Origin: Streptomyces sp. TLI_171
GTDB lineage: Bacteria; Actinomycetota; Actinomycetes; Streptomycetales; Streptomycetaceae
Length of the DNA stretch: 64,000 nucleotides
Direction: 5' to 3'
Assembly: GCF_003610255.1 (NCBI RefSeq)
Contig: NZ_RAPS01000001.1
Span: forward strand, 7,950,491-8,014,490
Part shown: piece after piece, positions 32,740 through 41,876 of the stretch
Numbering within the stretch: position 1 is the first letter of the stretch
Layout: each line of letters opens with the position of its first letter
Made by a program: the position numbers and the translations under genes
Notes under the pieces: model-generated
What the model was told of the DNA's origin: nothing
The model's input: only the letters and a program-made list of their open reading frames with translations
Databases searched by the model: none

Positions 32740-35240
32740 CACTCCACGAGACCGCACCCGTCCAGCAGTTGGCCGCCGAGATCGCCGTGATCGGCGGCGG
32801 GCTCGGCGGCGTGGCAGCCGCCCTGGCCGCCGTGGAAGCGGGCCGCACCGTGGTGCTCACCTGCGACCAGCAGGTGCTCGGCGGCCAGCTCACCACCCAG
32901 CTGGTGCCGGCCCTCGACGAACACCCACACGTCGAGGCGCCCGGCGGCGCGTCCGCCTCCTACCGGCGGCTGCGCCGGGCGCTGCGCGCCGAGTACGGCG
33001 GCTCCGACAACCCCGGCGGCGGCTGGGTCAGCCGCCTGTGCTTCGAGCCCGCCGCCGCGCTCCGCGTCCTCGACGCCCTGCTCGCCCCGCACGTCACCGC
33101 CGGTCGGCTGCGGATCGTCACCGGCGTGCGCCCCGTCCGGGCGGTGCGGGAGGACGGGCGCCTCACCTCGGTGCGGCTGCGCGACCAGGAGGGTCGCGAA
33201 CTCACCGTCGCCGCCGTGGTGTTCTGCGACGCCACCGAGACCGGCGAGCTCCTGCCGCTGGCCGGCGCGCCCTGGGCGATCGGCTCGGAGGGGCGTACGG
33301 CGTTCGGCGAGAGCCTGGCGCTGCCCGGCGGCCCCCACCCGCACGCCGTGCAGTCCTGCACCACCGGCCTGCTGGTCGAGCACCGGCCCGGCGAGGACCA
33401 CACCGTGCCGCGGCCCGAGGGCTACGAACGCTGGCGCGACGCCCAGCCGTTCACCCTGGAGATCGCGGGTTGGGACGACCGCGCGCACCGCTACCGGACG
33501 TTCACCGACGGGCCGGACGGCCACCCGCCGTTCTGGACCTACCGGCGCCTGCGCGAGGGTGCGCAGTTCGGCACCACCGACCTCGCCCTGATCAACTGGG
33601 CGGGCAACGACTACGCCGACGCCTCCCTCGTGCACGAGCCCGAACGGGCCCGCGCCGAGTCCCGCCGCCTCGCGCTGGCGTTCCTGCACTGGCTGCAGAC
33701 CGAGTGCCCGCGCGACGACGGCACCGGCCGCGGCTACCCGGGTCTGCGCCCGGTCGAGGACGAGGCCTGCGCCCCCGGAGGCCTGGCCGCCGAACCGTAC
33801 GTGCGCGAGTCCCGCCGCCTGGCCCCGCCCGCCCCCGTCCGGCAGCAGGACCTGGAGCCCGTCCCCGGTGCGGCCCGCGCCGCGAACCGGCCCGACAGCG
33901 GCGGCCTCGCCTTCTACCACATGGACCTGCACGCCCGGATCGGCCACCCGCAGTCGGCGTACTCGCCCACCGCGCCGTTCCAGGTGCCGCTCTCAACCCT
34001 GGTGGCGGACACCCCGCGCAACCTGCTGGCCGCCGCCAAGAACCTGGCGGCCACCCAGGCCGCCGCGGCCGCCTACCGGGTGCACCACGGCGAATGGGCG
34101 GTCGGCGAGGCAGCCGGAACGCTCGCCGCCCAGTCCGTCGCCCGGACCCTCGACCCCGGCGAACTGATCGACGAACGGGACGAGTTGACGCTCCTCCAAC
34201 TCGCTCTCGCCCGGCGCGGCGTGCCGCTCGCCTGGCTGACCGACCTCGACCCGGCCGACCCGCTGTTCGCCCCCGCCCACCTGCTCGCCGCCGCCGGGGG
34301 ACTCGGCGGCGCGCGCCTGGAGCGGCTGACCGCCGACCCGAAGGAACCCGCCGACGCGCAGGACCGGCTCGCACTGGCCGCCGCCGCCGACCGGCTCGCC
34401 CCGGGCGCGGGCCGAGCCGCCGGACACCTGCCGGCCACCGCGCCCTGGCAGGACGTCGTCACCGCGCTGGGCACGGCCGTCGAGCGGCTCCTCCCCGACA
34501 CCCGCCGAGAAAGGCCGACCGTGCTCCCTGCCGCGCCCCCGTCCTGCCGACCGCCCCTGCCGCCCGGCCTGGCCGGACGGCTGGTGGTCTCCTGCCAGGC
34601 CCTGCCGGGCGAGCCGCTGCACGGACCGCAGTACATGGCGCAGATGGCCGTCGCCGCGCACAGCGGCGGCGCCGCCGCCGTACGGATCAACGGCCCCGCC
34701 GACATCGCCGCCGTCCGGATGGCCGTCCCGCTGCCCGTCATCGGCCTGTGGAAGGACGGCGAAAACGGCCCGTACATCACCCCGACCCTCGAACACGCCC
34801 TCGCCGTGGCCGAGGCCGGCGCCGACGTCGTCGCCCTGGACGGCACCGGCCGCCCCCGCCCCGACGGCCGCACCCTCGCCGAGACGATCGAGGCGCTGCA
34901 CGCCCGCGGCATCCCCGTCATGGCGGACGTCGCCACCCTGGAGGAGGGCCTCGCCGCGGCCGCCGCCGGCGCCGACCTGGTGAGCACCACCCTCTCCGGC
35001 TACACCTCCGACAGCCCCGCCCAGGCCGGACCCGACCTGGCCCTGGTGCGCGCCCTTGCCGAGCGCCTCGACGTCCCCGTCGTCGCCGAGGGCCGCATCG
35101 CCACCCCCGCAGAGGCCGCCGCTGCCCTCGCCGCCGGTGCCCACACCGTCGTGGTCGGCGGCGCCATCACCCGCCCCGCCGCCCTGACCGCCCGCTTCGC
35201 CGCCGCACTCGCCCGCACCGCCCCGGAGGACCAGCCGTGA
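32736..35240 (+). CDS. FAD-dependent oxidoreductase fused to NanE-type N-acetylmannosamine-6-phosphate 2-epimerase
   Basis: An 834-residue two-part protein. Residues 10-585 form an FAD_oxidored (PF12831-like) domain: dinucleotide loop GGGLGG at 20-25, GGQLTTQLVPALDEH near 50 and FYHMDLHARIGHPQSAY near 390. Residues 596-834 form a complete NanE: LVVSCQALPGEPLHG, YITPTLEHA, MADVATLEEG, STTLSGYT and VVVGGAITRP, with catalytic Lys673 (GLWKDG) and Glu785 (VAEGRI). NanE converts ManNAc-6-P to GlcNAc-6-P; the FAD part probably oxidises a sugar hydroxyl. A GTG at 34521 with GAGAAAGG 6 bases upstream could start NanE alone. The fusion is unusual: either real or two genes whose stop codon is lost. Confidence 0.85.
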   Translation: MTLHETAPVQQLAAEIAVIGGGLGGVAAALAAVEAGRTVVLTCDQQVLGGQLTTQLVPALDEHPHVEAPGGASASYRRLRRALRAEYGGSDNPGGGWVSRLCFEPAAALRVLDALLAPHVTAGRLRIVTGVRPVRAVREDGRLTSVRLRDQEGRELTVAAVVFCDATETGELLPLAGAPWAIGSEGRTAFGESLALPGGPHPHAVQSCTTGLLVEHRPGEDHTVPRPEGYERWRDAQPFTLEIAGWDDRAHRYRTFTDGPDGHPPFWTYRRLREGAQFGTTDLALINWAGNDYADASLVHEPERARAESRRLALAFLHWLQTECPRDDGTGRGYPGLRPVEDEACAPGGLAAEPYVRESRRLAPPAPVRQQDLEPVPGAARAANRPDSGGLAFYHMDLHARIGHPQSAYSPTAPFQVPLSTLVADTPRNLLAAAKNLAATQAAAAAYRVHHGEWAVGEAAGTLAAQSVARTLDPGELIDERDELTLLQLALARRGVPLAWLTDLDPADPLFAPAHLLAAAGGLGGARLERLTADPKEPADAQDRLALAAAADRLAPGAGRAAGHLPATAPWQDVVTALGTAVERLLPDTRRERPTVLPAAPPSCRPPLPPGLAGRLVVSCQALPGEPLHGPQYMAQMAVAAHSGGAAAVRINGPADIAAVRMAVPLPVIGLWKDGENGPYITPTLEHALAVAEAGADVVALDGTGRPRPDGRTLAETIEALHARGIPVMADVATLEEGLAAAAAGADLVSTTLSGYTSDSPAQAGPDLALVRALAERLDVPVVAEGRIATPAEAAAALAAGAHTVVVGGAITRPAALTARFAAALARTAPEDQP
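34507..34523 (+). promoter_or_regulatory. nanE: Internal ribosome binding site and GTG start for a free NanE
   Basis: GAGAAAGG (34507-34514), 6 bases, then GTG 34521, in frame with the fusion protein. Initiation here would give a 239-residue protein, the normal size of stand-alone NanE. Confidence 0.5.
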
Positions 35241-37873
35241 CCACCACCCCGCCCGTGGACTGCCACGTCGTCACCCACGTGCACTGGGACCGCGAGTGGT
35301 ACCGCCCGTTCGAGTCCTACCGCGCCCGCCTCGTCGAACTCGCCGAACGCGTCTGCGACGAACTCGACGACGGCCGGATGACCACCTTCCACCTGGACGG
35401 CCAGACCATCGTGCTCGCCGACGTCCAGGCGCTGCGCCCGGACCTCGCCGACCGGCTCGCCGCCCACGCCCGGGCCGGGCGGCTCACCCTCGGCCCCTGG
35501 CACGTGCTCGCCGACAACCAGCTCGTCTCCGGCGAGAACCTGGTCCGCAACCTGCTGACCGCCCGCCGCTGGGGCACCCGGGTCGGCGTGCTCGCCGACG
35601 TCGGCTACTGCCCCGACACCTTCGGCCACCCCGCCGACCTGCCGCGCATCCTCAACGGCTTCGGGATGGACACCGCCCTGGTGTGGCGCGGAGCCCCCGA
35701 CGGCGTCGCCCGCTTCCACTGGCGCTCGCCCGACGGCTCCCAGGTGCTGGCCGCCAACCAGGGCTACCACGCCGCCGAGGTGCTGTGGGCCGAACCCGAC
35801 GGCGACGCCGGCCGCGCCGCCCGCCTCAAGGACTTCCTCACCGCCGAACGCGACCGGTTGCCCGGCGGCCCCTGGCTGCTGATGAACGGCGGCGACCACC
35901 TCGCCCCCACCGACCCCGCCGGGGCGCTCGCCGCCACCGCCCCCAGCGCGGCCGAGCAGGGCGCCGTTCTGACCGAGAGCACCCTGGCCGCGTTCTTCGC
36001 AGCAGCCCGAGAGGCCGCCGACGCAGGCGGCGTCCCCCTGGTCGAAGGACCCCTGCGGCACCGCCCGGGCCGGCTCACCTTCCTGCTGCCCGGCACCTTC
36101 TCGGCGCGCACCTACCTCAAGCAGGCCAACGCCGCCGCCCAGACCGACCTGGAGCGCTGGGCCGAACCCCTGCTGGCGCTGCACGCCCCCGACGACGCCA
36201 CCCTCGCCGCGGAACTGCGTCACGCCTGGGAACTGCTGCTGCGCAACGCCCCGCACGACTCGATCTGCGGCTGCAGCGTGGACGAGGTGCACCGCGAGAA
36301 CGAGGTCCGCTTCGAGCGCGTCCGGCAGACCGCCGACCACCTGGTGCTGCGCGCCCTGGGCGCCGCGGGCCTGGACACCCGCTACGGAGACCCGGAGACC
36401 GAACGGGCCGCCTTCGCCGTCCTCAACCCGCACCCGCGCCCGCACACCGGCCCCGTCACCGTGGAGCTGCTGACCGCGCCCGGCCGCCACCCGCAGTCCC
36501 TCACCGGCCCCGACGGCGCCCCCGTCCCGTTCGAGGCCGAACTCCTCGGCGAGGAGACCGCGTTCGAGGCCGACCTCGACCTCCTGCCGGACTCCCGCCC
36601 CGCTCTGCGCCACCGCCTGCACCTGCTGGCCGCCGACGTGCCCGCCCTCGGCCACGCCGTGCACACCGTCGTGCTGGGCGACACCCCGCGGCCGGACGCG
36701 GGCGCCACCGTCGAGGAGGGCGTGCGCACCCTGCCGCTGGCCGACGGCGCCACCCTGACCGCCCGGGACGACGCCGCCCTGACCCTGCGGCTCCCCGACG
36801 GCACCGAACTGCCCGGCCTGGCCGCCCTGCTGGACGACGGCGACCGCGGCGACACCTACAACTTCGACCCCGTCCCGCACGACGCGCCGCGGGCACCGCG
36901 CCTGCTGGCCGCCCGCCGCCGGACCTCCGCGGTGCGCACCGTGCTGGAGCTCGACGCGGTGATCGAGCTGCCGACCGGCCTCACCGCGGACCGCGCCGCC
37001 CGCTCGGCCGACACGGTGGAGGTCCCGCTCACGGTCACCGTCGCGCACTGGCCCGGCCACGACGGCCCGCTGCGCTGGAACCTGACCTTCGAGAACACCG
37101 CCGACGACCACCGGCTGCGGGTGCACTTCCCCACCCCGGCCCCGTCCGCCCGCTGGAGTGCCGACACCCACTACAGCCTCCTCGACCACCCGGTCGGCCC
37201 GGACCTCGGCCCGCTGCCCACCGAGCGCGCCCACGAGGCCGAGTACGGCTGCGTGCCCGTGCAGAGCGTCTCCGCGATCGGCGACGGCGAGCTGCGGATC
37301 GCCGTCGCCGCCGCCGGACTGCCCGAACGGACCGGCCTGGCGGCCGGGTTCAGCCCGTCGGGGCAGGACGAGCTGGTGGTCACCCTGCTGCGCTCGGTCG
37401 GCTGGCTCTCCCGCTTCGACCTGAACGCCCGCACCACCGGCGCGGGCCCGATGATGGCCACCCCCGAAGCCCAGTGCCGCCGCCGGCACTCCTTCGACCT
37501 GGCGCTGGCCGTCGGCGCCCCCGTCGCCGCCGACGCCGACATGGTGGGCCTGGCCGAGGCCGCCACCGTCCCTCTGCGCGCCGCCCAACTGCGCCCCGGC
37601 ACCGCCCCCGCGGCGACCGGCGCCCCAGGCCTGCGGGTGCGCGGCGCGCGGATGACCGCCCTCAAGGGCGCGGAGGACGGCAACGGCCTGGTGCTGCGCC
37701 TGTCCAACCCCACGGGACGGCGCACCGCCGTCGAGGTCGAACTCCCCGAGGGGTGGCGGGCCGCGCCGGTCCGCCTGGACGAGTCGCCGACGGGGGAGCC
37801 CCACCCGGCCGGGGCCCTCGCCCTGGACCTGGCCCCGTACGCACTGGTCAGCCTGCGGCTGACCCGGCTCTGA
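35237..37873 (+). CDS. Glycoside hydrolase family 38 alpha-mannosidase
   Basis: An 878-residue enzyme from GTG 35237. The zinc site HVHWD is at 14-18, the nucleophile is Asp127 in CPDTFGH, and HDSICGCSVDEVH near 340 is the family block before the helical and C-terminal beta domains. No signal peptide, so it acts on imported sugars in the cytoplasm. GH38 enzymes remove alpha-linked mannose; here, beside NanE and the ROK kinase, release of mannose or ManNAc from an oligosaccharide is likely. Last gene of the operon, coupled by a 4-base overlap. Confidence 0.9.
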   Translation: MTTTPPVDCHVVTHVHWDREWYRPFESYRARLVELAERVCDELDDGRMTTFHLDGQTIVLADVQALRPDLADRLAAHARAGRLTLGPWHVLADNQLVSGENLVRNLLTARRWGTRVGVLADVGYCPDTFGHPADLPRILNGFGMDTALVWRGAPDGVARFHWRSPDGSQVLAANQGYHAAEVLWAEPDGDAGRAARLKDFLTAERDRLPGGPWLLMNGGDHLAPTDPAGALAATAPSAAEQGAVLTESTLAAFFAAAREAADAGGVPLVEGPLRHRPGRLTFLLPGTFSARTYLKQANAAAQTDLERWAEPLLALHAPDDATLAAELRHAWELLLRNAPHDSICGCSVDEVHRENEVRFERVRQTADHLVLRALGAAGLDTRYGDPETERAAFAVLNPHPRPHTGPVTVELLTAPGRHPQSLTGPDGAPVPFEAELLGEETAFEADLDLLPDSRPALRHRLHLLAADVPALGHAVHTVVLGDTPRPDAGATVEEGVRTLPLADGATLTARDDAALTLRLPDGTELPGLAALLDDGDRGDTYNFDPVPHDAPRAPRLLAARRRTSAVRTVLELDAVIELPTGLTADRAARSADTVEVPLTVTVAHWPGHDGPLRWNLTFENTADDHRLRVHFPTPAPSARWSADTHYSLLDHPVGPDLGPLPTERAHEAEYGCVPVQSVSAIGDGELRIAVAAAGLPERTGLAAGFSPSGQDELVVTLLRSVGWLSRFDLNARTTGAGPMMATPEAQCRRRHSFDLALAVGAPVAADADMVGLAEAATVPLRAAQLRPGTAPAATGAPGLRVRGARMTALKGAEDGNGLVLRLSNPTGRRTAVEVELPEGWRAAPVRLDESPTGEPHPAGALALDLAPYALVSLRLTRL

Positions 37874-38061
37874 GCCGGGCCGCGCACCCGGGAGCCGAGC
37901 TGCCCGGACGGGTGGGGTGCGTTCCGGGAGGCGGCAGGTTCCTGCAAGGAGGGGGGAGCCTGCCGGGACCACTGGGGGGCTGCGCGGACGCGGACCCTCA
38001 ACGGCCCACGGCCCGCCCCCACCCTCGCGCCCGGCCCGTCCAGCAGCCGGAACTGTCATGA

Positions 38062-38095
38062 CCGGTGCGCGCACCGGGCCTCCTGTGCTATCACA
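38062..38095 (+). promoter_or_regulatory. Palindromes upstream of the PucR gene
   Basis: CCGGTGCGCGCACCGG (38062-38077) is a perfect 16-bp palindrome, and TGTG-CTAT-CACA (38084-38095) is a second inverted repeat holding a possible -10. Both lie 34-67 bases before the ATG at 38129 and may be autoregulatory sites. The preceding 37874-38061 shows only a weak GC hairpin (37883-37889 with 37915-37921). Confidence 0.45.
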
Positions 38096-38128
38096 TCGAA
38101 GATCACCCGTCCGTCGAACGATCGGTCC

Positions 38129-39655
38129 ATGCCCCTCACCGTCCGCGACCTCCTGGCCATCCCCGCACTGCGGTTGACGCTCGCCGCGGGCAACGCCGGG
38201 CTGGGCCGCACGGTCGAGGCCGCCCACGCCTCAGAGGCCACCGACCCGTCCGCCTGGCTGGAGGGCGGCGAAGTGGTCATGACCACCGGCCTGTTACTGG
38301 GCGCCGCCCCCGACGACCTGGCAGCCTTCATCGCCGACCTCGACCGGGCCGGCGCCGCGGCGCTCGTGCTCGGCCTCGGCCCCTCCCTGCCCCACCAGCA
38401 GGTGCCGCCCGCCCTCGCCCGGGCCGCCGACCGACACGGCCTCCCGCTGATCACCGTCCCCGAACGCACCTCGCCGGCCGCCGTCACCAAAGCCGTCTTC
38501 GACGCCCGCTCCGCCGAGGAACGCCGCCTGCTGGAGCGCACCCTGCGCACCCAGCGCCGCCTCACCGCAGCCGCGGCCTCCCCGGACGGCCTCACCGACT
38601 TACTCACCGCCTGGTACCGCGCCACCGGTGTCGCCGTCGTGGTCTGCGACGTCCTGACCAGAGCGCTCGGTGCCGCCGGGGCCGACGCCGCCGAGGTGCT
38701 GGCGGGCGCCGCCACGATCCTGGACTCCGTCGCCCTGCGCGGCCTGCGCGGCAGCGGCGGCGGCGAACTGCCCGGCGGCCCCGTGCACGCCCAGCCGCTC
38801 GGCGCCGCCCGGCTGCGCGGCTTCGTCGTGCTGGTCGGCGCGAGCACCGCCGAGACCCGCCTGCTGGGCAGCGTCCTGGTCTCGCTGCTCTCCGTCGAAC
38901 TGGAACGCCGCCACCTCGCCGAGGAACCCCGCCGCCGCCACCGCACCACCGTGCTCAGCCGACTGTTCGCCGCCGACCTCAGCGCCTCCCGGGCCACCGC
39001 CCTGCTCTCCTCGGTCAACCTGTCGGCCGGACCGCTGCGCGCCCTCGCCGTGCACGTCGCCGCCCGCGCCGACCCGCCGCCCGGGACGGGCCGCCCCAGC
39101 GAGGCCGCCGAGACCGCCGCCGACCTGGCCCTGGCGATACCCGGTGGCCTCGCCCGAGCCGTCGGCACCACCGTCGAGGCCGTCGTGCCCGAGGGCACCG
39201 ACGCGCTCGCGCTGCTCGCCCGCTTCGCCCCCGGCCGCCCGGCGGGCATCGGGCCCGCGGTCGCCCCCCAGCACGCCGCGCTCTCCCTGCGCCAGGCCCA
39301 CGCCCTGCTCCCGGCCAGCACCCAGGCCGGCCGTCCCGTCACCGCGGCCGAGGCGGGCTCGGTCCGGCTGCTGCTCAGCCTGGGCAGCCCCGCGCTGCTC
39401 GCGGCGTTCGCCGACACCGCGCTCGCCGCCCTCGACGCCGCCGACCCCGACCACGAGCTGACCGAGACCCTCCGGGTCTGGCTGGAGACCAACGGGAGCT
39501 GGGCGGAGACCTCCGCCCTGCTCGGCCTGCACCGGCACACCGTGCAGAACCGCATCGCCAAGATCGGCCGCCTGACCGGCCGCCGCATGGACCGTGCCGA
39601 GGACCGGATCGACCTGTGGCTGGCCCTGCGCGCCCGCGAGGCGGCCGGGTTCTGA
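38129..39655 (+). CDS. PucR-family transcriptional regulator
   Basis: A 508-residue regulator. Residues 1-125 are the PucR N-terminal domain (TVRDLLAIPALRLTLAAG, then EGGEVVMTTGLLLG). The C-terminal 60 residues are the PucR helix-turn-helix (ETLRVWLETNGSWAETSALLGLHRHTVQNRIAKI), with a GGDEF-like middle domain. Family members activate purine, GABA or amino-acid catabolism. It converges on the M20 peptidase gene with 7 bases between, so it may control the peptidase operon, though it is not divergent from it. No Shine-Dalgarno is visible. Confidence 0.88.
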   Translation: MPLTVRDLLAIPALRLTLAAGNAGLGRTVEAAHASEATDPSAWLEGGEVVMTTGLLLGAAPDDLAAFIADLDRAGAAALVLGLGPSLPHQQVPPALARAADRHGLPLITVPERTSPAAVTKAVFDARSAEERRLLERTLRTQRRLTAAAASPDGLTDLLTAWYRATGVAVVVCDVLTRALGAAGADAAEVLAGAATILDSVALRGLRGSGGGELPGGPVHAQPLGAARLRGFVVLVGASTAETRLLGSVLVSLLSVELERRHLAEEPRRRHRTTVLSRLFAADLSASRATALLSSVNLSAGPLRALAVHVAARADPPPGTGRPSEAAETAADLALAIPGGLARAVGTTVEAVVPEGTDALALLARFAPGRPAGIGPAVAPQHAALSLRQAHALLPASTQAGRPVTAAEAGSVRLLLSLGSPALLAAFADTALAALDAADPDHELTETLRVWLETNGSWAETSALLGLHRHTVQNRIAKIGRLTGRRMDRAEDRIDLWLALRAREAAGF

Positions 39656-39662
39656 CGGACCC

Positions 39663-41012
39663 TCAGTACGTCCGCAGGAAGCGGTCGAGCACCCGGACGC
39701 CGAACTGCAGGCCGGCGGCGGGCACCCGCTCGTCCACGCCGTGGAACATGCCGTAGTAGTGCAGCGACGGGTCCAGCAGCAGCGGGGCGAAGCCGTACGA
39801 GCGGATGCCCAGCCGGGCGAAGGACTTGGCGTCGGTGCCGCCGGACATCACGAACGGCACCGGCCGGGCCAGCGGGTCCTCGGCGCGCAGCGCGTCGGCC
39901 ATCGCCGCGAACGCCGGCCCCTGGTGGTCGGCGGCCACGGCGTCCTCGCAGTTGATGAACTCCCTCGTGACGCCCGGACCGAGCAGGCGGTCCACGGTGG
40001 CCAGGAACTCCTCCCGGTGGCCGGGCAGGAACCGGCCGTCCACCTCCGCGTGCGCCCGGCCGGGGATCACGTTGACCTTGCCGCCCGCGGCCAGCACCGT
40101 CGGGTTGGCCGAGTCGCGCACCGTGCAGTCGAACAACTCGCCGAGCTGCCCGAACCGGACCGCCTCCTCCGCCAGCCGGGAGCGGTCGATGTGCAGGCCC
40201 AACTCCCGCTCCAGGGCGGAGAGCAGGGCCTCCACGGGCGGCGTCGGCGCGGTCGGCCAGCGGTGCGAGGCGAGCCGGGACAGGGCGTGCACCAGGGTCG
40301 CCACCGCGTTGTCCGGGTTCTGCTTGGAGCCGTGCCCGGCCGTCCCCCGGGCGGTCAGCCGCATCCAGGCGGTCCCGCGCTCGCCGACCGCCACCGGGTA
40401 CACCCGCAGCTCCCGCCCGGCCTGCGGCCCGCGCTCCGGGCGGGCGGTGATCGAGAAGCCGCCCGACTCGCTGATCGCCTCCCGGCAGCCCTCGAACCAC
40501 TCCCGGTGCCGGGCCACCACGAACCGGGAGCCGAAGTCGCCGGTCGACTCCTCGTCCGCGAGAAACGCGAGCACGACGTCCCGCCGCGGCCGCACGCCGG
40601 TGCGCGCCCAGTGCCGCGCCAGCGCCAGCACCATCGCCACGGTGCCCTTCATGTCGACCGCGCCGCGCCCCCACAGGCAGCCGTCGGCGAGGTCCCCCGA
40701 CAGCGGATGGCGCGCCCAGTCGGCGGCGTCGAAAGGAACGGTGTCCAGGTGGCCGTGGACCAGCAGCGGCGGCAGCGACGCGTCGTGGCCGCCGATCCGC
40801 GCCAGCACCGTGGAGCGGTGCGGCGCCGCCTCCACCAGCACCGAGGCGATGCCCGCCGCGTCCAGCGCGGCGCCCACGTACTCGGCGGCCACCCGCTCGC
40901 CCGGCCCGGTGCCGTCGCCGGGGTTGGTGGTGTCGATGCGCAGCAGGTCGTGGCAGAGCCGGACGGCGTCATCGCCCGCGGCGGCGAGGGCGGGCTCGGG
41001 AACGGTGGTCAT
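39663..41012 (-). CDS. M20-family zinc metallopeptidase/deacylase
   Basis: A 449-residue cytoplasmic enzyme. Metal-binding blocks are LLVHGHLDTVP (84-94, His86/His88 and Asp90), GRGAVDMKG near 114 and DEESTGDFG near 152; a dimerisation domain lies at about 205-320. M20 members hydrolyse dipeptides or N-acyl amino acids. Last gene of the minus-strand operon RpiR, S9 peptidase, LdcA, M55, M20, so a role in finishing the breakdown of wall-derived peptides is inferred. GGAGAGGA precedes the ATG. Confidence 0.9.
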   Translation of the reverse strand: MTTVPEPALAAAGDDAVRLCHDLLRIDTTNPGDGTGPGERVAAEYVGAALDAAGIASVLVEAAPHRSTVLARIGGHDASLPPLLVHGHLDTVPFDAADWARHPLSGDLADGCLWGRGAVDMKGTVAMVLALARHWARTGVRPRRDVVLAFLADEESTGDFGSRFVVARHREWFEGCREAISESGGFSITARPERGPQAGRELRVYPVAVGERGTAWMRLTARGTAGHGSKQNPDNAVATLVHALSRLASHRWPTAPTPPVEALLSALERELGLHIDRSRLAEEAVRFGQLGELFDCTVRDSANPTVLAAGGKVNVIPGRAHAEVDGRFLPGHREEFLATVDRLLGPGVTREFINCEDAVAADHQGPAFAAMADALRAEDPLARPVPFVMSGGTDAKSFARLGIRSYGFAPLLLDPSLHYYGMFHGVDERVPAAGLQFGVRVLDRFLRTY

Positions 41013-41042
41013 GGGGTCCTCTCCGTTGCGGGGTTGGGGGCG

Positions 41043-41876
41043 TCAGCCGTAGTGCGCTTCCGCGGCGGACGCCGCCACGGTCGTGCACACCTTGAAGGTG
41101 CGGGCGCCGTCGGTGGCGGTCGGCGCCGCGTAGGCGACGGTGCGCGGTCCGGTCCGCTCCACCGTCGGCACCGCCTCCACCGCCGCCGCCTGGTGGGTGG
41201 CGTGGAAGGTCACCTCGAAGCGGTGCTCGCGCGGCACACCGATCGGGCGCCGCGCCGCGAGCGCGGCCCGCGCCGCGGCCCGGGCCTGCTCCTCGATCAG
41301 AGCGGCGCTGCGGGCCGGCGGCAGGCAGACCGCCGCGTACCGGCTGACCGCCCGCTTGACGGCGGCGGTCCGCGCCTGCGGGGCCCAGCGCCCGGCGGCC
41401 GCGCAGGTCAGGTCGTCCCCGGTGACCAGCAGCACCGGCACGCCGTGCTCGGCCGCGACCAGGGCGTTCATCCGGCCCTCGTCGGCGGCCTCGCCGTCGA
41501 TCCGGAAGTCGACCAGGCCCGTGCCCAGGTAGGTGTGCGCGAGCACCCCCTCCTCGCCCGCCCCGGTGTGGTAGCCGAGCATCACCACGCCGTCCGTGTC
41601 CTGCACCCCGTGCATCATGCCGAGCGGCTTGTGCCGGCCCGTCAGGAGCGCGGCGCGCTCGTCCAGGTCCTCGATCAGGACGTTGCGCTGCGTGTAGTGG
41701 GCCTCGTTGACCAGCACCTCGGTGGCGCCGCCCGCGAACAGCCCCGCCACGCAGGCGTTGACGTCACCGGTCAGCAGGCGCCGCATCCGCTCCCAGGCCG
41801 CGGTGCCCGGCTCCACGTCGTCGGGCCAGGTGACGCCGGTGGCGCCTTCCATGTCGGCGGAGATCATGACGCGCAC
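41043..41876 (-). CDS. M55-family D-aminopeptidase (DppA-type)
   Basis: A 277-residue protein, start GTG 41874-41876 with GGAAGGA 9 bases upstream; ATG 41867 is an alternative. RVMISADMEGATGV at the N-terminus has the Asp-x-Glu zinc ligands of Bacillus DppA, followed by VLVNEAHYTQRN, MLGYHTGAG and a VTGDD loop. DppA releases N-terminal D-amino acids such as D-Ala-D-Ala. It overlaps LdcA by 13 bases. Cleaving D-Ala-containing peptides from peptidoglycan is the obvious role. Confidence 0.88.
   Translation of the reverse strand: MRVMISADMEGATGVTWPDDVEPGTAAWERMRRLLTGDVNACVAGLFAGGATEVLVNEAHYTQRNVLIEDLDERAALLTGRHKPLGMMHGVQDTDGVVMLGYHTGAGEEGVLAHTYLGTGLVDFRIDGEAADEGRMNALVAAEHGVPVLLVTGDDLTCAAAGRWAPQARTAAVKRAVSRYAAVCLPPARSAALIEEQARAAARAALAARRPIGVPREHRFEVTFHATHQAAAVEAVPTVERTGPRTVAYAAPTATDGARTFKVCTTVAASAAEAHYG

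Noticed and set aside
37883..37921. Possible terminator hairpin after the GH38 gene (CGCACCC with GGGTGCG)
   Set aside because: The loop is 25 bases and no T-run follows; similar pairings are frequent in this composition.
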